From Candidatus Wolframiiraptor gerlachensis (lineage in GTDB: Archaea; Thermoproteota; Nitrososphaeria_A; Caldarchaeales; Wolframiiraptoraceae): a stretch of 64,000 nucleotides of DNA. Below, piece by piece: positions 49,390-57,821 of this stretch (its first letter is position 1; each line of letters starts with the position of its first letter). The position numbers and the translations under genes were made by a program. The notes under the pieces are model-generated. The model was not told the origin of the DNA, searched no databases, and saw only the letters and a program-made list of their open reading frames with translations. Where the stretch lies: the NCBI GenBank assembly GCA_021323375.2, contig JAJPCT020000022.1:38411-102410 (forward strand). The letters are read 5' to 3'.

Positions 49390-49884
49390 ATGGGAAGAAA
49401 AGCCCGCGAGATAGTTGAGAGGGCTGGAGTGAATGTCAATCAGCTTATCGAGATGCTGAAGAAGGCCTATGCGGATGAGTGGATCGCCTTCTACTACTAC
49501 AGCCTCCTAGCGAAGCTCGCCAAGGGCATCGGGTCGACGGAGATCGCCGAGCAGATCAAGAAGATTGCTAATGATGAGCTTGAGCACCAGTCCGAGCTCG
49601 CCGACAGGATAATCCAGCTGGGCGGAGAGCCTCCGAGGAAGTTCGAGGACTTGGTGAAGATCGCGAACTGCCCATATGTCAAGGTTCCAGAGAACACCGG
49701 CGACCTGAAGGCCGTAGTTAAGGCGATAATCGAGGCAGAGGGGTGCGCTATCGAGGCCTATGACAAGATCCTAAAGTGGCTGAAAGAGGTTGGGCCCGAC
49801 CCGATAACATTCCATGTCATCAGGCACATACTCCAAGAAGAGGTCGAGCACGAGGACTTATTCGAGACGATCCTAGGAGAGTAG
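49390..49884 (+). CDS. DPS-like ferritin (DPSL)
   Basis: A 164-residue four-helix ferritin-like protein. The di-iron ligands appear as E-W in A-Y-A-D-E-W, E-L-E-H near 62, E in A-E-G and E-x2-H-E in V-E-H-E-D near 155. Two cysteines, I-A-N-C-P and A-E-G-C-A, are characteristic of the archaeal thermostable DPS-like group, which uses H2O2 to oxidise Fe(II) and stores iron in 12-mer cages. It therefore protects against oxidative stress. TATA-like TTATAT lies near the start, giving a short leader. Confidence 0.8.
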   Translation: MGRKAREIVERAGVNVNQLIEMLKKAYADEWIAFYYYSLLAKLAKGIGSTEIAEQIKKIANDELEHQSELADRIIQLGGEPPRKFEDLVKIANCPYVKVPENTGDLKAVVKAIIEAEGCAIEAYDKILKWLKEVGPDPITFHVIRHILQEEVEHEDLFETILGE

Positions 49885-49918
49885 GCCTCCTCTCCCCCCA
49901 TTTTTCCATTCTCTTCTC

Positions 49919-51175
49919 TTAGCCTCTCAGTATTTTGAGGCGGGAGAGCTCATCGGCCAGTATCGGCAGGAATGCCCCGACATCAGATATTACGCCGACG
50001 GACTGGGCTGTCCCCCTATCAACAAGCTTGAGCACGACTGAGGGGTTTATGTCAACACATACCACCCTAGCTGTTGATGGGAGCATGTTACCGACCGCGA
50101 TCGAGTGGAGCATAGAGGCCAACATGAGGACCATGTTCGCATCTTTGAGATATCTTCGATATGCTTTTTGAGCCTCGACAACATCGGTTATCACATCCGG
50201 TATCGGGCCATCATCCCGAATCGAGCCCGCGAGCACGTATGGGACGCCGTGGACGATGCACTCGTAGAATATCCCCTTCTTCAAGATACCCTTCTCGACA
50301 GCGCCCCTCAATCCGCCGCATTTCATGATCTCGTTTATCGCGGCCAAGTGGTTCCTGTTCCCGCCCGGCATCCTCACGCCCTCATCAACCTTGAACCCCA
50401 ATGATGTTCCGAAGAGCGCATACTCCACGTCATGGACTGCGAGCGCGTTCCCCGAGAGGAGCGCGTCAACGAACCCCATTCTGATTATTCTCGCTAGATG
50501 CTCCGCGGCTCCGGTGTGGACTACCGCCGGACCGGCCACCACGACGATCTTCCCGCCCGCCTCCTTGGTCCTAACCATCTCAAGCGCTATCTTCCTGACG
50601 ATCGTCGGGGTCGGCTTCTCCGATGACGCCCTGCTGCTCATGAACTCGAAGATCCCCACGCCGGTTCTCGGATACTCTGGAGGCTTGACCCGGACGCCCT
50701 CCTCACCAACCACAATCAACTCCCCCTTCTTAACCTCCCTTATCGGCTTGCAGTAAGCCCTCTCCGCCAGAGGGTCAACAACTATCACTTTATCCATCTC
50801 GATATCCTCAACCTCAATCCATCTGCCTCTATATCGTATCCAAGTCGGATGATTTGTTGTCGCATAGAATCCGTCGGGGAGGATCATGTCATCAGGCGCC
50901 GGCTCGAGCCTAACATCTGAGACCACTTCCGTGACGGCGCCTAGGGACCTCAGCTCCCTTAGGATCAGCTCGAGATGCGCCGCGCTCCTACCGATCACCA
51001 GCATCTTTGCATAGCTTGGCTCATCCTTCCTCTTCCCAATCCTGAAGTCGAGGACCTCGAACTCACCGCCAAGATCCATGATCCTGTCAAAGATCTTTGG
51101 GAGGATGTGCGAGTCTATTAGATGGCCCTCAAGCTCGATTATCTCCGAATACTTCTCCTCTGAGTCCTGGAAAAT
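49919..51175 (-). CDS. TIGR00300-family (LOR/SDH-type) enzyme, ornithine cyclodeaminase-like
   Basis: A 418-residue protein if translation begins at ATT 51175. From the first ATG (51079) it would be 386 residues and would lose a conserved-looking N-terminus, E-L-E-G-H-L-I-D-S-H-I-L-P-K. No ATG, GTG or TTG lies between the upstream in-frame stop and 51079. GGTGAG sits 5-8 nt before ATC 51178/ATT 51175. The C-terminal Rossmann part has V-V-A-G-P-A-V-V-H-T-G-A, F-G-T-S-L-G and C-V-D-I-N-P. Methanogen homologues are ornithine cyclodeaminases making proline from ornithine, a function likely but not certain here. Confidence 0.8.
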   Translation of the reverse strand: MFQDSEEKYSEIIELEGHLIDSHILPKIFDRIMDLGGEFEVLDFRIGKRKDEPSYAKMLVIGRSAAHLELILRELRSLGAVTEVVSDVRLEPAPDDMILPDGFYATTNHPTWIRYRGRWIEVEDIEMDKVIVVDPLAERAYCKPIREVKKGELIVVGEEGVRVKPPEYPRTGVGIFEFMSSRASSEKPTPTIVRKIALEMVRTKEAGGKIVVVAGPAVVHTGAAEHLARIIRMGFVDALLSGNALAVHDVEYALFGTSLGFKVDEGVRMPGGNRNHLAAINEIMKCGGLRGAVEKGILKKGIFYECIVHGVPYVLAGSIRDDGPIPDVITDVVEAQKAYRRYLKDANMVLMLASMLHSIAVGNMLPSTARVVCVDINPSVVLKLVDRGTAQSVGVISDVGAFLPILADELSRLKILRG

Positions 51176-51258
51176 GATCGCCTCTCACCGCATCAACCCC
51201 CTCGGCAGGGGAGAAACAGTTTTCTCACTATATTTTAATTCTTCTTTTCCTACTTTTC

Positions 51259-51933
51259 CTAACATCTCGTTTCCCTGATCCGCCCATCCTCGAGCACTAT
51301 TATCCTGTCTGGTTCAAGCCCTTCCGGTAGCTCCCCCCTGCTATGAGATGCTATTACTATTCCAACACCATTTCTCATCCTTGCTTGAAGTGCTTGGGCC
51401 ACGAGCCCGGATTTCCGGCTATCTAGATGGGCGAAGGGCTCATCAAGGAGTATTAGCTCCGGCTCGGCTACTAAGGCGCGGGCAATCGCGACGAGTTGGG
51501 ACTGCCCCGCCGAGAGCTCCTTGGCACTCTTATCCGCGAGATCCATGAGTTCGAGCTCCCTCATAACCATCTTGGCTTTCATGGCCGCATCTTCCCGGCC
51601 GAGCCCCCGAATTCTGAGAGGATACATGATGTTCTCGAGGACGTTCCCGCGCATGAGGACGGGCTTCTCATGGATGTATGTGATTCTCCTCCTGACCATG
51701 ATCTTCTCCGCCTCCTCCAGCATCCAGAAGTCGCGGCCATCAACAGCGACCTCGCCGCGCGTCGGCCTATAGATTAGGGCCGCTATCTTGAGGAGTGTGG
51801 TCTTGCCGCTGCCATTATGCCCCGCGACAAGTATGATCTCGTCCGAGCCGAGCTCGATAGAGACATCTTTCAGCGCCCACGAGGATGCGTCGAGGTAGCG
51901 GTGCCAAACACCTCTCAGCTTGATGGTTATCAT
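51259..51933 (-). CDS. tupC: Tungstate ABC transporter ATPase TupC
   Basis: A 224-residue ABC ATPase. Walker A is G-H-N-G-S-G-K-T-T near 36, the signature is L-S-A-G-Q-S-Q-L near 142 (Ala in place of the second Gly's neighbour in LSGGQ) and Walker B is L-I-L-L-D-E-P. It forms an operon with the permease and binding protein, with ATGA overlaps at each junction. Confidence 0.9.
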   Translation of the reverse strand: MITIKLRGVWHRYLDASSWALKDVSIELGSDEIILVAGHNGSGKTTLLKIAALIYRPTRGEVAVDGRDFWMLEEAEKIMVRRRITYIHEKPVLMRGNVLENIMYPLRIRGLGREDAAMKAKMVMRELELMDLADKSAKELSAGQSQLVAIARALVAEPELILLDEPFAHLDSRKSGLVAQALQARMRNGVGIVIASHSRGELPEGLEPDRIIVLEDGRIRETRC

Positions 51934-52577
51934 AGAGCCCTGACCCCCATCAAGATCTTCATAGATACTGCTGTCGCGATTGTTAGGGCTAGGAGTATTA
52001 TTCCGAGGATTATCGCGGCCTCGAATTCTCCGCGGGTCACGCCGAGGGCTATCGCTGTGGTTAGGACCATCGTGGATCCCCTGATGTTTCCGCCAACCAT
52101 CATCGCTATGCCGAGCTCGCCGACCGCCCTAGAGAACCCCATTACTGCTGAGGCGGCGACGCCGGGGGCGGATTCGCGGAGTATCAGCATCATGGCCTGA
52201 GACTTACTGGCCCCCATGCTTAGGGCTAGCTCTAGGTAGGGCGCCGCGACCACCCTTAAAGCCCTATAGCATGTCGAGATTATGAGAGGCGTTATTAGGA
52301 TGGATTGGCCGATGATTATGGCGTGGGGTGTGTAGAGGAGCTTGAGAAAGCCGAGTGGGCCGGAGCTGCTGAGAAGCATGTAGAGGAGTAGGCCGAGCAG
52401 GACTGTTGGCACGCCGACGAGCGACTCAACCACTGCCTCGAGAACCCCAACCCTCCGCCTGAATGAGAGTAGGTATGCTGCTGGAATGCTCCAGGAGGCG
52501 GATAAGAGCGTCGCGAGCCCGGAGACATAGAGTGATCTAATTGTCACGTCGAGAATCTCGGAAAATGCTAGGCTCAT
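51930..52577 (-). CDS. tupB: Tungstate ABC transporter permease TupB
   Basis: A 215-residue membrane protein of the BPD type with five or six helices. The cytoplasmic coupling loop is L-A-L-S-M-G-A-S-K-S-Q-A near 120. E-L-G-I-A-M-M-V-G-G-N-I-R-G follows near 160, typical of TupB. The start was set at the ATG that overlaps the tupA stop (ATGA); a longer reading frame begins inside tupA. Confidence 0.9.
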   Translation of the reverse strand: MSLAFSEILDVTIRSLYVSGLATLLSASWSIPAAYLLSFRRRVGVLEAVVESLVGVPTVLLGLLLYMLLSSSGPLGFLKLLYTPHAIIIGQSILITPLIISTCYRALRVVAAPYLELALSMGASKSQAMMLILRESAPGVAASAVMGFSRAVGELGIAMMVGGNIRGSTMVLTTAIALGVTRGEFEAAIILGIILLALTIATAVSMKILMGVRAL

Positions 52578-53485
52578 GGGTGATTCACCCCCATGCCTGA
52601 TGCGAGCCGGCTCCATAGGTCCTCAAGCTCCAGGAGCCTTCCCTCGGCCGGGTGGAATAGCGGCTGCTCATACTCGCCCTCGCCGAAGCTCCCTATCATT
52701 CTCTGATCCTCCATGAGGAACTTAAGGAAGAGGGCCGCGTATTTCCTCTCATCGCCGGAGCAGCCTCTAACCAAGTAGGCCGAGTAGATGTTGATCGCGT
52801 CAGGGTCTTTCGGGTTCGCGTAGAGTATTGAGAGCCTTGGGACTCTTCCCTCCCTTGCCAGCCTCAAATATGTCCCGGCATCGGTTAGCGAGTAAGCTGA
52901 TAGCTCGTTCGCGATGATGAGTGTCTGCTCCATGCCTACAGCCGCCTCCCTATACCAGCCCCTGCTGGCAGGATTCAAGCCAGCCCTCCCCCATATCTCC
53001 AGCTCCCTGAGATGTGTTCCCGATAAATCTCCCCTGCTGATGAAAAATGCCTCACCTAGCTCGCCGGCGGAGTAGATCCTCCTAAAAGCCTCGATGATGC
53101 TACTCGACCCATTGATTTTTGCCGGATCAGGATTGGGCCCGACAATTACAAAGTAGTTGTATGCAATGATCTCGCCATCCTCGAGAACCCCTCTCTCGAT
53201 GTACTGCTTCTCGAGGCTCGGTGCATGGGCTAGGATCATGCAGGCGTCGCCGCGCTCGGCATATCTGAGAGCAGCCCCAGTCCCAGCAGCTATGAACTCG
53301 AGCCTAACATTTGGATGCTCTTCCTCGAACTTCTCCGCGAGATAGTCGAGGAGGCCGGTCGCGTAGAGTGATGTCGTGGTAGCTATCCTAACTCTCACCT
53401 CGCTGGGGAGGAGTATTTGGGCCGACCTGGCCGCGATCACCGCCATGAGAACCACCATTATGGTTATGACTCTCCAAGATGACAT
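52574..53485 (-). CDS. tupA: Tungstate-binding protein TupA
   Basis: A 303-residue secreted or anchored binding protein. A signal peptide covers about 1-23. The mature protein starts near R-I-A-T-T-T-S-L-Y, the TupA anion-binding T-T-T-S motif, and also has G-T-G-A-A-L, S-R-G-D-L-S-G-T-H near 150 and L-T-D-A-G-T-Y. This set distinguishes TupA from ModA and WtpA. It supplies tungsten, needed by the aldehyde:ferredoxin oxidoreductase at 8-10 kb. The ATG at 53485 was chosen over a TTG 13 codons upstream because the signal peptide begins there. Confidence 0.9.
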   Translation of the reverse strand: MSSWRVITIMVVLMAVIAARSAQILLPSEVRVRIATTTSLYATGLLDYLAEKFEEEHPNVRLEFIAAGTGAALRYAERGDACMILAHAPSLEKQYIERGVLEDGEIIAYNYFVIVGPNPDPAKINGSSSIIEAFRRIYSAGELGEAFFISRGDLSGTHLRELEIWGRAGLNPASRGWYREAAVGMEQTLIIANELSAYSLTDAGTYLRLAREGRVPRLSILYANPKDPDAINIYSAYLVRGCSGDERKYAALFLKFLMEDQRMIGSFGEGEYEQPLFHPAEGRLLELEDLWSRLASGMGVNHP

Positions 53486-53600
53486 ACTGCACTGTGGCCC
53501 CCTTGTTACGAGAAAGCCATTCAATATTAGCTTCTCTTTCTCTCCTCTTCTTCTCGTTATCTTGCCTCTATTATCTCTCGAAATAAGAATTGAGAGGATC

Positions 53601-53733
53601 GGCCGGCGAGTAGTAAAAAGTCATAAAGGCCAGTAAGGTTCGAGCGATAGTCCACCGTGGAGGACTTTGCGAATCTATGGATGGTACTAGCCATGTTCCT
53701 GCCGGCCTTTATGGCTACGAGGACGCGTCGGCC
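53601..53733 (+). repeat. Structured repeat, copy C (solo)
   Basis: The outer stem GGCCGGCG/CGTCGGCC spans 8 bp with one G-T pair. The main stem left arm is GTCATAAAGGCCAG and the right arm is CCGGCCTTTATGGC, with two G-T/mismatch changes. The interior has AGTCC...GGACT and ATGG...CCAT hairpins unlike copies A and B. No transposase remnant precedes it, except the few codons encoded by the arm itself. Confidence 0.6.
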
Positions 53734-53858
53734 ACCCTACCCAAATATGTTTGTTCTTTCTAAAGAGTCTAGCTGGCTTGATGAGGTCTTATCCTCGATG
53801 CCCGGATATAGGAGGATGGGCTGAAGATACATTATATAGGAAAAGGGAGGGATGAGGC

Positions 53859-54944
53859 CTAGTAGAGCCTCGGCTTCGGCGTCTTCAGGAATTTTCGGAT
53901 CCCCGCTAACACCGCACTCTTCCCCCCAATGATTGCTACTAGGTCATACTCAACTTTTGCGACTATCCTGCCGGAGATATTCATGGTCGGCGCGAGTTGG
54001 AGCTCTATCTCGCCGAACCTTATATCTGGGAAAGCCTCAGGCCCCGAGTTATACGACTGTATCGCGGCTCTTGGTAGATTTGGATCACGCTTTGGCACAT
54101 CCAAACAATCCTCCTGACTCAATGGGATATCATGGCTTCTCAGTATGAGAACTGACCACATTCTCTTCCCAATTCTCGAGACATAGGCTATTGTCCCGAG
54201 CTCCGGATCTCTTAGATCCTCGGGCTTGACTCCGAGCTTCGAGACATACTGGCCATCTATCTTGAATGAGATATGGTCGCTTGAGACTCTCAGCCTATCA
54301 CGCGGGATCTCGATGAAGTAGTGTATGGGTTCAGCCCCCCTTCTCACGGGCACTAGGGCCGTTCCCGCGCCCATCTCGCTTACTGGAACTTGTGCTAGAG
54401 CCCATGGATTCACCCTAGCAGGATACTCTCCAACAAGCGCGTCAATTATCCTAAGCCTCATGAAGCCCTTCCTCGACTCGAGGAGCCTAATCTCCCTGCG
54501 GATCTGTGCCTCGAGCCGCGCCCCTAGAAGATTGTCATCGGCATGGATCCGGCCCTCAAAGATAGCCCTCCCCGAATCCGCCTCAATAATCCTATATTCT
54601 CCAGGATCTATACCCTCTGGGCAGAACCACTCCTCAAACGACTCGGGCTTCCTGTAGAAGAAGTTCCTTTCGGGGGAGATCCAGAGCCTAAGCCCACCAA
54701 CATTCCAATCATTCTTCGAGAATGCATCTTCGAGCATGGGATTAACCCAGAGAAGATTCGGCGACGCGTTCAGGAAGACTCCAAGCACCCTAGCGCCCCT
54801 CTCGCATAATACAACCCTGCAATTCTCATCATATAGAACAGCGCTCTTGGAGTATCTATTGATTACCTCGGTAAGCTCCTCCAAGCTGCCTAACCAGCTC
54901 ATACAATATGGTTGAGGATCCTTCCCCGGGATAAGTTTTTCCAA
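53859..54944 (-). CDS. Conserved hypothetical protein, possible mutarotase-like fold
   Basis: A 361-residue cytoplasmic protein rich in predicted beta strands. G-G-L-R-L-W-I-S-P-E-R-N-F-F-Y near residue 85 and I-Q-S-Y-N-S-G near 300 stand out. The first recalls the active-site entrance of galactose-mutarotase-like proteins of unknown function. No membrane segment or cofactor motif was seen. Its stop lies downstream of the solo repeat and its start is close to the radical SAM gene stop, so the two may form an operon. Function unknown. Confidence 0.55.
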   Translation of the reverse strand: MEKLIPGKDPQPYCMSWLGSLEELTEVINRYSKSAVLYDENCRVVLCERGARVLGVFLNASPNLLWVNPMLEDAFSKNDWNVGGLRLWISPERNFFYRKPESFEEWFCPEGIDPGEYRIIEADSGRAIFEGRIHADDNLLGARLEAQIRREIRLLESRKGFMRLRIIDALVGEYPARVNPWALAQVPVSEMGAGTALVPVRRGAEPIHYFIEIPRDRLRVSSDHISFKIDGQYVSKLGVKPEDLRDPELGTIAYVSRIGKRMWSVLILRSHDIPLSQEDCLDVPKRDPNLPRAAIQSYNSGPEAFPDIRFGEIELQLAPTMNISGRIVAKVEYDLVAIIGGKSAVLAGIRKFLKTPKPRLY

Positions 54945-54971
54945 ATCATTACATGGAGGAGTTCGCCCTCT

Positions 54972-55742
54972 TCAGATCTGGTCTTGGGGGATCTTATCCG
55001 GTGCATGAGCCACCCCGTATCTCAATCCATACCTCTTCAACCTCTCGACCACGTGTGGGTAGAGTATGAGCTCTTCGATCTCGGCCTCCTCCGCGAGCCT
55101 CTCATCTATCTCGGCGAGCCTCTCCAGCAACATCTTAAAGCTCCCCTCGCTCGAGAATGATGTCATTATCGCCGGGTGGCAATTCACACCAGCCTTAAGC
55201 AGGTTTCTCAGGGCATTTAACTGGAGCTTGAATCCATTTGGATCAGCGCCGGTGAGCATGTGGAACTCGCTCTCATTACATCCCTTCAATGATACCCTGA
55301 CATGGAGGAAGTCGTGGCCGGAGAGTTGGGCCGCATAGCCCTCATCATGTCCCAATAGTATCCCATTGGTCTCGAGTATGAAGAGAATGTCCTTGCCCGA
55401 AAGGTAGTCGAGGACTCTTAGAAGGTGCTCTCTTCCAATCGTCGGCTCGCCGCCGCTAATTCTTACCTGACTTATCCCCCTGCTTCTAGCGAGGTTGAGG
55501 AGCCTTGAGGCCACGTCCTCTGGCTTATAGAAGCTTCCAACTCTGAGTGGATTCAGCCTGACATTGTCTGATACCCAGCAGAACTTGCAGAAGAGGCCGC
55601 ATCCAACGCAGTCTGCGGTAACTATCCCGCCATACCACCTGTCAACGCGGAACCGGTAATATTTCCTCTCATAGTCCCGGGTAACATGATTCTCGAGCAT
55701 TAAATGCGTCTTGACAGGATCATAGCCCACGAGAAATCTCAA
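54972..55742 (-). CDS. Radical SAM protein
   Basis: A 256-residue protein. The cluster motif C-G-L-F-C-K-F-C (C-x3-C-x2-C) is near residue 48, preceded by another Cys pair position (D-C-V-G-C). R-I-S-G-G-E-P-T near 97 is the SAM-binding GGEP motif, and L-E-T-N-G follows near 122. The short length resembles glycyl-radical activase-like or molybdopterin-type radical SAM proteins, but no partner is adjacent. It is probably in one transcription unit with the downstream hypothetical gene. Confidence 0.85.
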   Translation of the reverse strand: MRFLVGYDPVKTHLMLENHVTRDYERKYYRFRVDRWYGGIVTADCVGCGLFCKFCWVSDNVRLNPLRVGSFYKPEDVASRLLNLARSRGISQVRISGGEPTIGREHLLRVLDYLSGKDILFILETNGILLGHDEGYAAQLSGHDFLHVRVSLKGCNESEFHMLTGADPNGFKLQLNALRNLLKAGVNCHPAIMTSFSSEGSFKMLLERLAEIDERLAEEAEIEELILYPHVVERLKRYGLRYGVAHAPDKIPQDQI

Positions 55743-55785
55743 GTGGGGCGCGCGATATTTATCTTTCCCCCGCGGGAGCTGATTG

Positions 55786-56844
55786 GTGATAGATCATCCC
55801 GGTGGAGCGGGGTTGGAGCTTATCCTCGATTGCGGTGATTATAGCCTGAATAGCTCGCTCGCGCCATCCTTCATCTCGAGCCTATACGAGAGCTTGGGTT
55901 CGGGTGCTTGGGTCAAGGTTGCCGGCAAACTCGGCGGCAGGCTAAGGCTTGAGCAGAGGGGTAGGAGACTGATCATCATCTCGACGGCCGAGATCTCTAG
56001 GGCTGAGCTGGAGCATATAGCCATCCTCGAGACGGGGTTATGGCATGAGGAGTTTGAGAGGGGGATAGGCAGGCTTCCCGCCGGCTTTAGGGAGGCTGCT
56101 GAGGCACTTGCCGAGACATATCCCGGGGTCAGGATACCAATAGCTCCATGGGACTTCGAGCACATTCTCATGGCCGTCCTGCTCTCTAAGAGAGCGAGCT
56201 ATGAGATTGTGAGGAGGTGGTGTAGAAGGCTTTGGGAGATGTTCCAAGGAGATCTTCGCATGCTAGCATCGGCCAAGCCCACAGCCTTGAGAAGGATCAC
56301 CCGGAGCTATCAGCTCTTAGATGCAGTGAGATCCATGAGAGACTTGATGAGGATTGTTGAGGAGCCTAGGAGAATTCGCGAGGAGATTATCGAGAGATTT
56401 GGTGCGCCTCGTGAGCCACTCTCAAGTTATATCCTATGTATGCCACCTGAAGCTGCTAGGGTTATCCTCCTTTCCGCTTGGGGCATAGGCCCGAAGGTCG
56501 CCGACTCAACAATACTCTCGACATTCAAGGCGCCGCACTTTATACCATGCGACGTCCATCTGAGGAAATTCATCACAAGGCTCTCATTGGCCGAGGATTT
56601 CAAGATGCCGGAGAAGAGCCTCTGCAAGAGGTTTCTATGCAACAGCGAGCCGGCCTTAGGATTAGACCCATGCCCGAGCCGAAGATGCCTCCGAGCAATT
56701 CTCAGGCCTCTTGGCGAGCTTGGAGGATGGATGCAGACCCTCATCTACCTCCACGGAAAAGAATGCTGCAGATCCATGAAGCCGCGATGCGACAAATGTT
56801 CTCTGAGAAGATTATGTGCCTCCTCAACCTCTTTCCAAGACTAG
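55786..56844 (+). CDS. HhH-GPD DNA glycosylase with [4Fe-4S] cluster
   Basis: A 352-residue protein. The N-terminal ~110 residues are an AlkA/OGG-like beta domain. The helix-hairpin-helix G-I-G-P-K-V-A-D lies near 230 and the catalytic Asp region is F-I-P-C-D-V-H-L-R-K-F near 255. The C-terminal C-x6-C-x2-C-x5-C (near 325-345) is the endonuclease III-type cluster loop. A further insertion with four cysteines (near 275-300) is unusual. It would excise damaged bases, possibly 8-oxoguanine or alkylated purines. The start is GTG 55786, or TTG 55783, with a TATA-like ATATTTAT about 28 nt upstream. Confidence 0.82.
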   Translation: MIDHPGGAGLELILDCGDYSLNSSLAPSFISSLYESLGSGAWVKVAGKLGGRLRLEQRGRRLIIISTAEISRAELEHIAILETGLWHEEFERGIGRLPAGFREAAEALAETYPGVRIPIAPWDFEHILMAVLLSKRASYEIVRRWCRRLWEMFQGDLRMLASAKPTALRRITRSYQLLDAVRSMRDLMRIVEEPRRIREEIIERFGAPREPLSSYILCMPPEAARVILLSAWGIGPKVADSTILSTFKAPHFIPCDVHLRKFITRLSLAEDFKMPEKSLCKRFLCNSEPALGLDPCPSRRCLRAILRPLGELGGWMQTLIYLHGKECCRSMKPRCDKCSLRRLCASSTSFQD

Positions 56845-56962
56845 CTAAATTGGATTAGCTAAATTGGGAAATATTCTTTAAGCTCTGACAGCTTTCAAGA
56901 GCCTATTTGGAGGATTATATCCACCCTTAGATGGATGTAAAATCTCCCTCTTCCTTAAGAGT

Positions 56963-56985
56963 GATGGAATCCCCATGATTCCATC
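56963..56985. other. Perfect 9-bp hairpin in intergenic region
   Basis: GATGGAATC and GATTCCATC pair perfectly around a 5-nt loop CCCAT. The hairpin sits between the glycosylase gene and tRNA-Ser. It has no U-tract, so it is not an obvious terminator. Confidence 0.5.
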
Positions 56986-57093
56986 TTGGGATGCTGCCTT
57001 ATCGCCCTTAAGAGGCGCTCGACCCTGCAAGCACATTATTATTCCTTCCATGGAGAAAGTGCCAAATAGTGATTTGTGGGTTTATCTTCTAGG

Positions 57094-57211
57094 GCCGGGG
57101 TCCCATAGCCAGGTAGTGGGTCGGCCTCGAGATCTCATATGGGACTGGTTGGATGACGGGTTAGCCGATGCCCCTTCGCGGGGCGCGTGGGTTCAAATCC
57201 CACCCCCGGCG
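57094..57211 (+). tRNA. tRNA-Ser(CGA) with intron
   Basis: The acceptor stem is GCCGGGG/CCCCGGC with discriminator G. The D stem is CCAT/GTGG and the anticodon stem TCGGC/GCCGA. A long variable arm (GCCCC/GGGGC) marks a class II tRNA, and the T arm is GTGGG-TTCAAAT-CCCAC. The anticodon at 57128-57130 is CGA. A 31-nt intron (57132-57162) lies at the canonical 37/38 site. Its bulge-helix-bulge is visible: central helix CTCG/CGGG with 3-nt bulges on each side. The 3' CCA is not encoded. Confidence 0.95.
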
Positions 57212-57224
57212 CACATACCCCTCT

Positions 57225-57821
57225 CTAGATTATCCCGGTGGACCCGATTATGCTTCCGAGGCTTTTTATCAGCGCGGCCTCTATCGCCGCCGCAAGCGCG
57301 AGTAATAGGGTTGATAGGGCGATCGCTATGAGAAGCATCTTCAGCTCTCCTCTCAGCAGCCATCTCCTACGGAGGATGATGTGGGATATGGTGATGGATT
57401 CGGCGATCGCGACCCCGTAACCTAGGAGCTCGAGGATTCCATAGCCCGTCAGGAGTATGATGAGTATAGTCATGGCGATCATTAGGTTTACGGGTATCCC
57501 CATCTGGGCCGAGGTCCAGCCGAGGAACCTGCCCGTATTGAATACTATGTAGCCTGCTAGTGGTGGGCCGGCGAATGGTATGATCCCGAGAAGGGCTACG
57601 AGCATGTTGTTTGAGAAGATTCCGAGCTCGAGGTTTTCCTCTCCAAGCCTTTCAAGGCTCTCCTGTATCTCTCTTCCCTCCTCGTCGCTTAATGGGAAGA
57701 ATGCGCCAGCTATTAATAGGCCGATAAGTGTTACCATTATTATCAGGGCGAGCTTCAGCCTCTTCACTATGAGCTTAGCGGCCTGCAACCCTCCTGTCCA
57801 CCTCCTCAGCCACCTCGCCAT
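57225..57821 (-). CDS. SpoIIM-family (stage II sporulation protein M-like) membrane protein
   Basis: A 198-residue protein with five membrane helices. I-F-S-N-N-M-L-V-A-L-L-G near residue 67 and the following P-F-A-G-P-P-L-A-G-Y are family signatures, and G-Y-G-I-L-E-L near 125 is also shared. The family is widespread in archaea and bacteria; its molecular role is unclear outside sporulation. The gene overlaps the isomerase gene by 47 nt on the same strand. Confidence 0.82.
   Translation of the reverse strand: MARWLRRWTGGLQAAKLIVKRLKLALIIMVTLIGLLIAGAFFPLSDEEGREIQESLERLGEENLELGIFSNNMLVALLGIIPFAGPPLAGYIVFNTGRFLGWTSAQMGIPVNLMIAMTILIILLTGYGILELLGYGVAIAESITISHIILRRRWLLRGELKMLLIAIALSTLLLALAAAIEAALIKSLGSIIGSTGII

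Noticed and set aside
56975..57331. A 118-codon open frame on the plus strand.
   Set aside because: It runs straight through the tRNA-Ser gene and into the SpoIIM-family gene; composition is not protein-like.
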